Shown: one piece after another, positions 7,358-15,601 of the stretch | Layout: each line of letters starts with the position of its first letter | How positions within the stretch are numbered: position 1 is the stretch's first letter | Source of the DNA: Actinomycetes bacterium | Lineage (GTDB): Bacteria; Actinomycetota; Actinomycetes; Actinomycetales; Demequinaceae | Assembly (NCBI GenBank): GCA_023432235.1 | Contig: JAEYUX010000109.1 | Coordinates: forward strand, 1-18,918 | Direction: 5' to 3' | DNA: 18,918 bases | Translations under genes and position numbers: made by a program | Notes under the pieces: model-generated | Database searches by the model: none | Seen by the model: the letters and a program-made list of their open reading frames with translations, nothing else | What the model was told of the DNA's origin: nothing

Positions 7358-8008
7358 TCAGCTCACAGCCGTGCGCAGAGCGGCAATCGCGTCCGCGCGG
7401 TGTTCGTTTCCATAGACGGAGGAGCCGGCCACCAAGGTGTCCGCGCCGGCGTGAACCGCGAGCGGCGCGGTCTCCGTGTTAATGCCGCCGTCGACCTCGA
7501 GCCAGATGTCCGTGCCAGCCGATCGGGCTGCTTCGCGGAGCTCCCCCAGCTTGGGAAGCGTCTCCTCCATGAAGGTCTGACCACCAAAGCCTGGCTCGAC
7601 GGTCATGACGAGCACCATGTCGACATCGCCGATGAGATCGATCACCGCATCGACGCCGGTCGCGGGCTTCATGGCGACAGCGGCGCGCGCTCCCGTCGAG
7701 CGGATGTCGCGTGCGATCTGCTTTGGATGTGCCGCAGCTTCGATGTGAAAGGTCACCGACATTGCGCCCAACTCGGCGTAGCGCGGGGCCCACCGGTCCG
7801 GATCGTCAATCATGAGGTGAACGTCGAGTGGCAGTGGCGACACTTCGGCAATCCGACGCACAACAGGAAGTCCCAGCGTGAGGTTCGGGACAAAGTGACC
7901 GTCCATCACGTCGACGTGCAGGAGATCGGCGCTTTGAACGTCGAGGATCTCTGACTCGAGCCGCGCGAAGTCGGCGGACAGAATTGACGGAGCGATGCGA
8001 ATGCTCAT
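7358..8008 (-). CDS. rpe: Ribulose-phosphate 3-epimerase
   Basis: 216 residues, full-length TIM barrel that interconverts ribulose 5-phosphate and xylulose 5-phosphate in the pentose phosphate pathway. Diagnostic segments are APSILSADFARLE, HVDVMDGHFVPNLTLG (31-46, metal ligands His31 and catalytic Asp33), DVHLMI (His64), MTVEPGFGGQ and EVDGGIN with the second catalytic Asp173, then VAGSSVYG for phosphate binding. The ATG overlaps the rsmB stop (ATGA) and ribD follows after two bases. Ru5P is also a RibB substrate, which gives the placement in front of the riboflavin genes a metabolic logic, although the order is common in Actinobacteria. Confidence 0.97.
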   Translation of the reverse strand: MSIRIAPSILSADFARLESEILDVQSADLLHVDVMDGHFVPNLTLGLPVVRRIAEVSPLPLDVHLMIDDPDRWAPRYAELGAMSVTFHIEAAAHPKQIARDIRSTGARAAVAMKPATGVDAVIDLIGDVDMVLVMTVEPGFGGQTFMEETLPKLGELREAARSAGTDIWLEVDGGINTETAPLAVHAGADTLVAGSSVYGNEHRADAIAALRTAVS

Positions 8009-9372
8009 GACTCAAACCTAGTCCCGCTCATATGGGTGAGGAGCGCGATGTACATCGAGTCGGTCCCGTGTTCGTGTGTCCACAACTGAACGTCCGGTCC
8101 GTCTCCCCACTCGTTCGTGGCCGTCTGCGTCACGTCTGCAAGGACGGGACGCGCATCAATAGACGCGAGACCGGAACGCTCGACAATTTCGCGCGTCTCG
8201 GCAAGGACCGGCGAACACGTGACGTAAGCGATGACACCGCCAGGCGCCAACAGGGCCTGTGCCTTCTCAAGCAGCCGACGCTGCAGGTGGGTGAGATCCG
8301 CAAGGTCACCTTCGGTACGGCGCCAACGCGACTCGGGTCGGCGGCGAAGCGCCCCGACCCCAGTGCATGGCGCGTCGAGCAAAATGCGGTCGTAGACTCC
8401 CGCATCCCACTCAAGTGCATCGGCGTGATGGACGCTCACCACTGCGTGGGGAACGGCCCGGACGCTGTTGCGAACGAGCTCAGCGCGGTGCTTGTGAAGC
8501 TCAATCGCATCGACGGTTGCATCTCGGTCTGCGGCGATTGCGCCAAGAAGGGCGGTCTTACCACCGGGCCCCGCGCACATATCGAGCCACCGCTCCTTGT
8601 CGCTCACGGGGCGGGCAGCCGCACTCGCCAGCGTCAGCGCCGCAACCTGCGAACCCTCGTCCTGAACTCCTGCGGTTCCCGCCGCGATCGCCGGGATGTC
8701 GGCCACGTCGCCGCCAGCCGCGCTGACACCGAAAGGCGACAAGCGCGTCGGCGATCCACCAGATTGCTCAACGAGCGCATCGCGAGCAATGAGGCCAGGC
8801 CGTGCCACGAGCGTGACACGTGCTGGGGTGTTGTGCGCATTAAGCAACGCCTCGATGTCGCTGCCGCGCCCCCGTGCGGCGAGTGATCGTTCCAGCTGGT
8901 TGACAATCCACCGAGGGTGAGACGTTCGGACTGCAATCGCATCTCGGCTGTTGCCTGGTGACACTCGGGCTTGCCACGCCTCGACGCTTCGTTCGGTGAT
9001 CCGGCGCATCACCGCATTGACGAAACCACGAGCCTTGCGCGCGCCACTTGCGACCACGAGATCGACGGTCTCCGACACGGCCGCATGCGCGGGTGTATTC
9101 ATACTGAGCGCCTGGTGCGCTCCCAACCACAGCACAGCTCGAACCACGGGATCGAGGCTTTCAGGGTCACGGCGTGAAGCAGCCGAAATGACGGCGTCGT
9201 AGAAGCCCTGCATTCGCAATGAGCCATACGCCAACTCGGTCGCAAATCCTGCGTCGCGTCCGGAGAGCCCGCGGCGCTTGACTATTGAGGGCAGCACGAG
9301 GTTTGCGTAGGCATCGTCCACGGTGACGGCCATCACGCAGTCAAGTGCAGCGAGCCTGGCGGAGTCGGTCAT
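8005..9372 (-). CDS. rsmB: 16S rRNA (cytosine-5) methyltransferase RsmB
   Basis: 455 residues. An N-terminal NusB-like RNA-binding domain (about 3-135, ARLAALDCVMAV and FVNAVMRR) is followed by a Rossmann SAM-dependent methyltransferase (about 150-445). Visible motifs are SHPRWIV, VQDEGSQ, the SAM-binding DMCAGPGGKT (264-273), LDAPCTGVG with Cys336 (product release) and YVTCSP with catalytic Cys386. The family methylates 16S rRNA at C967 (E. coli numbering). The ATG at 9372 overlaps the fmt stop by four bases, and its own stop overlaps the rpe start, so fmt-rsmB-rpe is a coupled series. RsmB is separated from other m5C methylases by its NusB domain. Confidence 0.96.
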   Translation of the reverse strand: MTDSARLAALDCVMAVTVDDAYANLVLPSIVKRRGLSGRDAGFATELAYGSLRMQGFYDAVISAASRRDPESLDPVVRAVLWLGAHQALSMNTPAHAAVSETVDLVVASGARKARGFVNAVMRRITERSVEAWQARVSPGNSRDAIAVRTSHPRWIVNQLERSLAARGRGSDIEALLNAHNTPARVTLVARPGLIARDALVEQSGGSPTRLSPFGVSAAGGDVADIPAIAAGTAGVQDEGSQVAALTLASAAARPVSDKERWLDMCAGPGGKTALLGAIAADRDATVDAIELHKHRAELVRNSVRAVPHAVVSVHHADALEWDAGVYDRILLDAPCTGVGALRRRPESRWRRTEGDLADLTHLQRRLLEKAQALLAPGGVIAYVTCSPVLAETREIVERSGLASIDARPVLADVTQTATNEWGDGPDVQLWTHEHGTDSMYIALLTHMSGTRFES

Positions 9373-10310
9373 GCTTCACCAAGTTGAGCGCCATCGGACC
9401 AACGTGCGCCGCGCCACCAGTCGACGGCATTCATGTCGCGCTTTCCCGCGGGCTGGATCGTGGACAGACGCACGGGCACCGTTCCGGTTCCGACGACGAC
9501 GTCGCTTCCCTGCGCAGAGACGATGCCGGGGGTGGTGGTGGGTCCATCAATGGGTTCAACGGGGCCAAGCTTCGCCACGCTACCGTCGGGAAGCGTTGTC
9601 CACGCCCCTGGGGCAGGCGTGTGGGCGCGGATATGACGATCAATCACGTGTGCGGGAAGCTCCCATCTCACCGACGCGCCTTCCTTTGTCAACTTCGCGG
9701 CGTGGCTCACACCGTCGTCACCTTGGGACACGGGCCGGGCACGTCCGCTGACAAGCGCTTCAAGAGAGTCGCGCAACAAAGGAGCCCCGGCGACAGCAAG
9801 ACGGTCGAGCAAGTCTCCCGCGGTGTCACGAGGACGAATCGTCTCGGTCAGTTGCCCGATGACGGGACCCGTATCGAGGCCCTTTTCGATGATGAAGGTC
9901 GATGCGCCCGTGACGTCGTCTCCCGCTTCGATTGCTCTTTGCACTGGCGCGGCACCTCTCCAGGCTGGCAAAACGGAGAAGTGGAGATTGACCCACCCGT
10001 GAGCAACGGCGTCAAGAAGGGGTTGCCGCAAGATCTGGCCGTAGGCGACAACCCCAGCAGCGTCGGCTTTGAGCGACCGTACTGTGTCAATGAACTCCGG
10101 ATCTGAGGCCTTTTCGGGTGTCGCGACAGGCAGGCCAAGTTCAAGCGCCGCCTCTTTCACCGGACTTGGGTGCGTCTGTGAGCCACGTTTGCCGCGGGCA
10201 TCGGGCTGAGTGACAACCAAGGCGATCTCGTGTCCTGCATCGACGAGCGCGCGCAGGGACGGAACGGCCACCTCAGGAGTGCCAGCGAAGATGAAGCGCA
10301 TGCGGTCCAT
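9369..10310 (-). CDS. fmt: Methionyl-tRNA formyltransferase
   Basis: 313 residues. It formylates initiator Met-tRNA using 10-formyltetrahydrofolate. The N-terminal domain shows RFIFAGTPEVAVPSL, the catalytic WVNLHFSVLPAWRGAAPVQ (Asn108, His110) and EKGLDTGPVI with Asp146, matching the E. coli Asn-His-Asp set; the C-terminal tRNA-binding domain ends in a family-typical GKRDMNAVDWWRGAR. The open frame runs back to 10490 through priA sequence, so I place the start at ATG 10310 (MDRMRF); ATG at 10301 (MRFIFAG) is equally likely, as neither has a good Shine-Dalgarno. It lies 47 bases after priA. No def (peptide deformylase) gene is interposed, unlike many bacteria. Confidence 0.96.
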   Translation of the reverse strand: MDRMRFIFAGTPEVAVPSLRALVDAGHEIALVVTQPDARGKRGSQTHPSPVKEAALELGLPVATPEKASDPEFIDTVRSLKADAAGVVAYGQILRQPLLDAVAHGWVNLHFSVLPAWRGAAPVQRAIEAGDDVTGASTFIIEKGLDTGPVIGQLTETIRPRDTAGDLLDRLAVAGAPLLRDSLEALVSGRARPVSQGDDGVSHAAKLTKEGASVRWELPAHVIDRHIRAHTPAPGAWTTLPDGSVAKLGPVEPIDGPTTTPGIVSAQGSDVVVGTGTVPVRLSTIQPAGKRDMNAVDWWRGARWSDGAQLGEA

Positions 10311-10357
10311 CGTAGGCGGGGTCACGGGCTCGAACGCCGTCGCGAGTGCCCGGCGAA

Positions 10358-12262
10358 CTAGCCGCGAGAACCGGGCAGCGCGTCCACGCGCATGAACAGG
10401 GGCGGCAGGGAGCCCTGTGATCTTTCGATGACAACGGAGCGAACTCGTGTCACCACGTGGGGCATCACTCCGCGTGCCGCGACAAGCCATGCGCCGTCAC
10501 TGTCGCGCGATACGTCAACGGGGGCATCGGCGCATGCAGATAGCGCTTGGTCGATCGCATCGGACGTGCCGTCAAGGCGTAGCGCTCGGCGATGTGGCGG
10601 CAAACCAAGCTCAACCCTCTGTGCGAAGTCATGTGCGCCAAGTTCCCAGCCGTCCCATGCGACAAGCGCCGCTCGGACATGTTCGGGTAGGTCGCCGATC
10701 ACGTGGACATGGCCGCCTTCGGCGCGAGAGCGAACGAGTGCCGCGGCGTTGAGCCAGCGTCGCACCGCCTGCACTTCCGATCCGAGACCGTCCGCAACCC
10801 CAATCCGCGCGCCGACGATCGCGCAGTGTCGATATCCGTCGACCACGGCGGGCAACGCCCCGGGAGTTGCGACGACGAGGCCCGCGGATGGCACGTGATC
10901 GGCGACGGTACCCGCCGTTCCAGATGATTCGACAACGGGAATGTTGCCCGCCATCCGACGCAGTTGCGCCGCAAGCCGTGAGACCCCGAGCCCCACAGGG
11001 CGCAAGCGGTAACCACGGCACTCGGGGCAGTGCCACGCGGCCGCTTCTTTGCCGCAATCACGGCACTGAGGCGTCGCCGTCGGGCCCGTCGCGCTGAGGT
11101 CCCCTCCGCATTCGGGGCATTCGGCCCACTGATCGCACCGTGCGCAGGCGAGGCCCTGGGCATAGCCCGCCTGTGGCACGAGAACCGCGGCGACATCGTC
11201 CCGCGCCGCCTCGATGAGAGGTTTCCATACGCTCGGTGGCATCCAGTGCCTGCCGCCTCCACCTTGGGCCTGCCTCGTGTCCTCGCCCACGATCTCGATA
11301 CGCGGAAGTGCCGAACGCTCGGCCGCGGCGCTCACCCGGGTGGCAAAGCCGTGTTCGACAAGCGCGATGGCGTCGGCACTTACTGCGTGGCCGGCCACAA
11401 GAAGTGAACTGCCGTTCAGCTGTGAGCGAAGCGCGGCGACAGTGCGGGCGTGCGGGTACGGTGCGCGAGGCTCTTGCATGAGGTCGCTCGACTCGTCCCA
11501 CACACTGATGTGACGCACGTCAGGTACCGGGGTCCAGGCGGCATGACGGGTGCCGATGACAATGGGCGCCACACCCCTTTGCGCCGCGAGGTACGAGCCG
11601 TATCTCACCTGCGGTCCGTCGTCCGACGCGAGCACCGCTACCTCACCGCCGTGGCGGGCCGACCAGCGAGTGAGGCCCGCTGCACGTGCGGCGCCAAGCA
11701 GCGCATGGAGCGATCTGGCGTCCGGCACCACCAGTAGAGCCGAACCACCTTCTTGTATGGCCGCCAGCGCCGCGCCCACGATCGTGTCGGCAGGCAATGC
11801 CTTGCGCCCGACGTGGGTGGCGGCCCAGACGCCTCGCTCACCCGGGGCCGTGGGGAGGCCCACGTCACGCGCGTGGGTGGCAAGTCGTGCGACGGCTTCG
11901 CCTTGAGGCTGGCGTCGGGTCCAGTTCTCCCATGCGAGCTTTTCGACCGATGCCACCCGCGGAACGGCCATGAGGCGGATCACATCCCACAGCGATCCGC
12001 CGTACCGAGCGGCGATTTCCCGCGCGAGTTCGAGATCCGCCGCTCTGAGCGATGGTACGCGCGCCGCGGACTTGATCGGTTTTGTCGCGTAGCTCGAATG
12101 GCCCTCGACACATTCAACGACCACCGCGGACGTGAGACGTCCCCCGAATGGAACACGGACTCGGGTACCGACCTCGAGGTGAGACAGTGTCGCCGGGATC
12201 GTGTAGTCGAAGAGACGGTCAAGGTGCGGGAGCGGGCTATCGACGACGACCCGCGCAAACAC
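10358..12262 (-). CDS. priA: PriA-like primosomal protein N' without ATPase motifs
   Basis: 634 residues. The N-terminal DNA-binding domain is typical (ARVVVDSPLPHLDRLFDY and VGTRVRVPFGGR). The zinc-binding module keeps eight cysteines as four CxxC pairs (373/376, 382/385, 400/403, 412/415). The helicase core is eroded: no Walker A GxxGxGKT is present (the region around 147-165 reads THVGRKALPAD), the DEAH box reads DESS (256-259), and the usual motif V/VI block with QVAGRAGR is missing. This is the known actinobacterial form, annotated as probable PriA; replication restart by DNA binding and protein contacts is inferred, ATP-driven unwinding is unlikely. The start is GTG at 12262, ten bases after metK, with AGGGCAGG overlapping the metK stop. 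Confidence 0.92.
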   Translation of the reverse strand: MFARVVVDSPLPHLDRLFDYTIPATLSHLEVGTRVRVPFGGRLTSAVVVECVEGHSSYATKPIKSAARVPSLRAADLELAREIAARYGGSLWDVIRLMAVPRVASVEKLAWENWTRRQPQGEAVARLATHARDVGLPTAPGERGVWAATHVGRKALPADTIVGAALAAIQEGGSALLVVPDARSLHALLGAARAAGLTRWSARHGGEVAVLASDDGPQVRYGSYLAAQRGVAPIVIGTRHAAWTPVPDVRHISVWDESSDLMQEPRAPYPHARTVAALRSQLNGSSLLVAGHAVSADAIALVEHGFATRVSAAAERSALPRIEIVGEDTRQAQGGGGRHWMPPSVWKPLIEAARDDVAAVLVPQAGYAQGLACARCDQWAECPECGGDLSATGPTATPQCRDCGKEAAAWHCPECRGYRLRPVGLGVSRLAAQLRRMAGNIPVVESSGTAGTVADHVPSAGLVVATPGALPAVVDGYRHCAIVGARIGVADGLGSEVQAVRRWLNAAALVRSRAEGGHVHVIGDLPEHVRAALVAWDGWELGAHDFAQRVELGLPPHRRALRLDGTSDAIDQALSACADAPVDVSRDSDGAWLVAARGVMPHVVTRVRSVVIERSQGSLPPLFMRVDALPGSRG

Positions 12263-12272
12263 AGCGCCTGCC

Positions 12273-13436
12273 CTAGACGGCGGCAGCCAGGGCCGCCGCG
12301 CGGTCGGTCCGTTCCCACGTGAAGTCGCTCAGCTCACGCCCAAAGTGGCCGTAAGCGGCGGTGGGTCGGTAGATCGGGCGACGCAGATCGAGATCGGCAA
12401 TGATCGCTGATGGCCGCAAATCGAAGACCTCACGGATCGCAGCGGTGATGCGATCTGGGTCCACTGTGTGGGTGCCGAAGGTCTCGACGTACAGGCCAAC
12501 AGGCTCCGCCGTGCCAATCGCATAGGCAACTTGAACTTCGCAGCGGGTGGCGAGCTCCGCCGCAACAACATTCTTCGCAACCCACCGCAGCGCGTATGCG
12601 GCGGATCGATCGACTTTTGATGGGTCCTTGCCCGAGAACGCGCCGCCGCCGTGGCGGGCCATTCCGCCGTAGGTGTCAACGATGATCTTGCGGCCCGTCA
12701 ATCCAGCGTCACCTTTAGGCCCGCCGATCTCAAAGCGGCCCGTCGGGTTGATGAGCGTGCGGTAGTCCGAGGAGTCGAGATCGAACGTGGCCAGCGCGGG
12801 CGCAATGACGTGCCGCGCGATCTCTTCCCGCAGGGCACCCGTTTCCAGATCCTCATGGTGCTGACTCGACACGACGACCGTGTCGACCTTCACGGGAACG
12901 TCCCCGTCGTAACCGATCGTCACCTGCGCTTTACCGTCGGGGCGAAGTCCCTCAACGATGTTGTCCTTACGCGCTTTGGCCAAACGCGCCGTCAGCGCGT
13001 GCGCGATTGCGATGGGCAGCGGCATCAACTGGGGCGTATCGGTGCACGCATAACCGAACATGAGACCTTGATCGCCAGCGCCGAGCTCCTGACGGTCGGA
13101 GTCTGTCGCCTGGCTCACTCCCATCCAGATGTCGGGGCTTTGCTCACCAATCGATACCGAAACACCACACGAGTCAGCGTCGAAGCCGATGGCGGAGGAC
13201 GTGTAGCCGATGTCCCGCACCACGCTGCGAATGGTGGACGGGATATCGACATATGCCGACGTTGTCACTTCACCCGCCACGTGAACGAGTCCCGTTGTCA
13301 CCATGGTCTCGACTGCGACCCGCGAGGAGTCGTCCTGGCGAAGCATCTCGTCAAGGATCGCGTCCGAGACCTGATCGCAGATTTTGTCGGGATGACCCTC
13401 AGTAACGGACTCGGAGGTAAACAGGCGCAACGACAT
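12273..13436 (-). CDS. metK: S-adenosylmethionine synthetase
   Basis: 387 residues. It makes S-adenosylmethionine from methionine and ATP. Visible motifs are RLFTSESVTEGHPDKICDQ at the N-terminus (ATP and metal site), GAGDQGLMFGYA (signature 1), GGPKGDAGLTGRKIIVDTYG and GGGAFSGKDPSKVDRSAAY (signature 2, P-loop-like), and the C-terminal RPIYRPTAAYGHFG. The frame is open to 13460, but ATG at 13436 is chosen because the family begins here and GGA lies close before it. A TATGCT hexamer seven bases upstream may instead drive a leaderless transcript. No SAM riboswitch fits into the 55-base gap to coaBC. Its product feeds RsmB encoded three genes downstream, among many others. Confidence 0.97.
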   Translation of the reverse strand: MSLRLFTSESVTEGHPDKICDQVSDAILDEMLRQDDSSRVAVETMVTTGLVHVAGEVTTSAYVDIPSTIRSVVRDIGYTSSAIGFDADSCGVSVSIGEQSPDIWMGVSQATDSDRQELGAGDQGLMFGYACTDTPQLMPLPIAIAHALTARLAKARKDNIVEGLRPDGKAQVTIGYDGDVPVKVDTVVVSSQHHEDLETGALREEIARHVIAPALATFDLDSSDYRTLINPTGRFEIGGPKGDAGLTGRKIIVDTYGGMARHGGGAFSGKDPSKVDRSAAYALRWVAKNVVAAELATRCEVQVAYAIGTAEPVGLYVETFGTHTVDPDRITAAIREVFDLRPSAIIADLDLRRPIYRPTAAYGHFGRELSDFTWERTDRAAALAAAV

Positions 13437-13443
13437 GTTTTCC

Positions 13444-13449
13444 AGCATA
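13444..13449 (-). promoter_or_regulatory. Possible -10 element for a leaderless metK transcript
   Basis: The minus strand reads TATGCTGGAAAACATG, with TATGCT matching the actinobacterial TANNNT -10 consensus seven bases before the metK ATG. At that spacing transcription would begin at or next to the A of the start codon. No TTGACA-like -35 is seen at 17 bases, which is common for such promoters but also leaves chance as an explanation. Confidence 0.35.
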
Positions 13450-13491
13450 GTGGCGCGCACCGACGTGCTCGCCGGCCGCCAAGCCCCTCGC

Positions 13492-14727
13492 CTACCCGGC
13501 GTGACGGTAGGTGTGGATCGCGTTCCAGATCACATGAGCGACTGACAGTTTGGTTCCCTCGGCCTGTCCGAGTACCTCGCCGTGAGCGTTGAAGATCGTC
13601 ACGGAGTTCGGGACATCACCAAAGCCTTGCCCAGCACCGACGGGATTGACGACGAGCAGGTCCGCTCCCTTTCGCATTGCCTTCGCACGCCCGTGCTCGA
13701 GCGCCGTGGCGGAATCGTCGCCGGTCTCGGCGGCGAAGCCAACGATCGTCTGGCCCTCATGACGTGCGGTGACGAGTGACGCAAGGATGTCCTCGTTCTG
13801 GATGAGCTCAAGTGTGAGTCCATCCGCGCCTTGCTTCTTGATCTTCACGTCACTCACGCGCGCCGGGCGATAATCGGCGACGGCTGCTGCCATGACGACC
13901 ACGTCTGCGTCGCGTGAGGCGGTGCGTACAGCGTCGGCCAATTGCGCGGTGGTCTCGACTGACATGACCTCGATCCCCTCCCCCGCTGGCAACGACGTGT
14001 TCGCGGCGACGATCGTCACGTGAGCTCCCCGCTCGCGCGCTGCTTCGGCAAGCGCGAAACCCTGGTGACCGGACGAGCGGTTGCCAAGAAAGCGCACAGC
14101 GTCGATCGGCTCGCGCGTGCCACCTGCACTGATCACCACACGGACTCCGTGCAGGTCGCCAAACGGTGCATGGTGCGGCGTAGGCGCCTCACGCAGTCCG
14201 GCACCGCCAGCAACTGAATAAAGCGCGGTGACGATGCTCTCGGGTTCAGGGAGACGGCCGGGTCCACTATCGGGCCCCGTCAGGCGGCCAACCGCGGGCT
14301 CAATGATGTGGACGCCACGGTCACGCAGTGTGGTGATATTTGCCTGGGTGGCGGCGTGTTGCCACATCTCGGTGTGCATCGCAGGTGCGAGGACAACCGG
14401 GGCCTTTGTGGCGAGCAACGCGTTGCCAAGCAGGTCGCGTGCTTCGCCGTGCGTGTACGAGGCGATGAAATCTGCCGTTGCGGGTGCGACGAGGATGACA
14501 TCGGCCTGCTGACCAAGGCGCACATGCTCAACGGCTGGCACATTGTCAAAGGTGTCCGAGGTGGCGGGCTCGCCGCTCAGTGCCTCCCACGTGGCACGGC
14601 CCACAAACTCGAGGGCTGCGCGTGTGGGAACGACGCGGACTGCATGTCCGTCCTCTTTGAGCCGACGGACGACCATGGCGACCTTGTAGGCCGCGATGCC
14701 GCCGGTGACCCCCAGCAGCACCCTCAC
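13492..14727 (-). CDS. coaBC: Phosphopantothenoylcysteine decarboxylase / synthetase CoaBC
   Basis: 411 residues, a fused enzyme for two successive coenzyme A steps. The N-terminal CoaC flavoprotein decarboxylase (about 1-180) shows GVTGGIAAYK, active-site His68 in VEHVRLG, VAPATADF and PAMHTEMW (115-122). The C-terminal CoaB ligase (about 190-405) shows SAGGTREPIDAVRFLGNRSSG with Asn216, AAAVADYRP and VKIKK (294-298). The usual PxMNxxMW Asn is His118 and the substrate clamp segment GRLTGPDSGPGRL lacks the E. coli cysteine; I recall the same pattern in Mycobacterium. The start is GTG at 14727, three bases after rpoZ, preceded by GAGGAG within the end of rpoZ. Also known as dfp. Confidence 0.96.
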   Translation of the reverse strand: MRVLLGVTGGIAAYKVAMVVRRLKEDGHAVRVVPTRAALEFVGRATWEALSGEPATSDTFDNVPAVEHVRLGQQADVILVAPATADFIASYTHGEARDLLGNALLATKAPVVLAPAMHTEMWQHAATQANITTLRDRGVHIIEPAVGRLTGPDSGPGRLPEPESIVTALYSVAGGAGLREAPTPHHAPFGDLHGVRVVISAGGTREPIDAVRFLGNRSSGHQGFALAEAARERGAHVTIVAANTSLPAGEGIEVMSVETTAQLADAVRTASRDADVVVMAAAVADYRPARVSDVKIKKQGADGLTLELIQNEDILASLVTARHEGQTIVGFAAETGDDSATALEHGRAKAMRKGADLLVVNPVGAGQGFGDVPNSVTIFNAHGEVLGQAEGTKLSVAHVIWNAIHTYRHAG

Positions 14728-14730
14728 GGA

Positions 14731-14997
14731 TTACTCCTCGCCGGAGTCGAGAATGAGGAGGTTGCCTTCGTTGATTTCACGAAGCGCGACCGACAGGGGC
14801 TTGTCGGTGGAGTCGGCCTCAACGAGGGGGCCAACGTTCTCGAAGTGTCCCTCGCCCAGCGCCTCGTAGTACGAGTTGATCTGGCGGGCGCGCTTGGCAC
14901 CGTAAATCACCAGGGCGTACTTTGAGTCGACCTTGGAGAGCAACTCGTCGATGGGCGGGTTGGTGATGCCCTCGGGATGCGCGATGGTTCCGGCCAC
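14731..14997 (-). CDS. rpoZ: DNA-directed RNA polymerase omega subunit
   Basis: 88 residues. Omega binds the beta-prime C-terminal region and aids polymerase assembly. Conserved blocks are NPPIDELLSKVDSKYALV, IYGAKRARQINSYY (31-44) and KPLSVALREINEG (66-78), the actinobacterial form. The start is GTG at 14997 with a strong AGGAGGA six bases before it, 49 bases after gmk. The gmk-rpoZ-coaBC-metK order is widespread in Actinobacteria. Confidence 0.96.
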   Translation of the reverse strand: MAGTIAHPEGITNPPIDELLSKVDSKYALVIYGAKRARQINSYYEALGEGHFENVGPLVEADSTDKPLSVALREINEGNLLILDSGEE

Positions 14998-15001
14998 GTT
15001 T

Positions 15002-15008
15002 TCCTCCT
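15002..15008 (-). promoter_or_regulatory. Shine-Dalgarno of rpoZ
   Basis: AGGAGGA on the minus strand just ahead of the GTG at 14997; it confirms the non-ATG start of rpoZ. Confidence 0.75.
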
Positions 15009-15046
15009 AGGTCCTGTCCCGCGACGTGCAGACAGCGCGTGCAAGT

Positions 15047-15601
15047 CTACCGTGCTAAGGCGACGATGCCTTCCAGCTCCGTTACGGCGTCGTCAAGTAC
15101 GTCATTCACGATAGTCACGTCGAACTCGTCGACAGCCCGCAATTCCTCACGCGCGGTCTCAAGACGACGCTCACGTTCAGCTTGATCTTCGGTTCCCCGA
15201 ATAGCCAAGCGTTCAATTAATGCCTCAAACGACGGTGGGGCGACAAAGACGAACAGGGCGTCGGGCATGGTGTCGCGCACCTGACGCGCGCCCTGAAGAT
15301 CGATCTCGAGGACGACCGGTTGATCAGCAGCGAGCCGTTCCTCGACAGGTCCCCGCGGGGTGCCATAGCGATGAACGCCGTGGACCACTGCCCACTCAAG
15401 CAGTTCGCCGTCACTGATCATGCGATCGAACTCCGGAGGGCTCACAAAGTAGTAATGAAAACCGTCCTGTTCGCCTTCACGAGGCGCTCTGGTGGTAGCG
15501 GATACTGACACCCAAATATCGGGCCGACGCTGGCGCAAGGCGCTCACAAGGGTGCCCTTCCCCACCGCAGTGGGTCCAGCCACTACCACCAATCGGCTCA
15601 T
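15047..15601 (-). CDS. gmk: Guanylate kinase
   Basis: 184 residues. It phosphorylates GMP/dGMP to GDP/dGDP with ATP. The P-loop is AGPTAVGKGT (8-17), followed by the GMP-binding segment VSVSATTRAPREGEQDGFHYYF, the DGELLEWAVVHGVHRYGT block and VLEIDLQGARQVR. The P-loop reads GPTAVGKG where many Gmk proteins have GPSGVGKG. Length and domain order are normal. The ATG at 15601 overlaps the mihF stop by four bases, so gmk translation is probably coupled to mihF, which has a very strong ribosome site. Confidence 0.96.
   Translation of the reverse strand: MSRLVVVAGPTAVGKGTLVSALRQRRPDIWVSVSATTRAPREGEQDGFHYYFVSPPEFDRMISDGELLEWAVVHGVHRYGTPRGPVEERLAADQPVVLEIDLQGARQVRDTMPDALFVFVAPPSFEALIERLAIRGTEDQAERERRLETAREELRAVDEFDVTIVNDVLDDAVTELEGIVALAR

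Noticed and set aside
8032..8886. Plus-strand open frame of 284 codons opposite rsmB
   Set aside because: Shadow of rsmB, which has all methyltransferase motifs on the other strand; the plus-strand product is Arg/Cys-rich with no domain.
10310..10490. N-terminal extension of fmt from 10490
   Set aside because: It overlaps the end of priA in another frame, is Arg-rich without homology to Fmt, and the family begins at MRFIFAG.
12651..13592. Plus-strand open frame of 313 codons opposite metK
   Set aside because: It mirrors metK, whose motifs are unmistakable, and its translation shows no recognisable domain. Long antisense frames are expected in GC-rich DNA.
14801..14809. TTGTCGGTG on the plus strand, similar to the upstream part of the mycobacterial PafBC-dependent promoter motif
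   Set aside because: It lies inside rpoZ on the opposite strand and no TANNNT follows at the required spacing.
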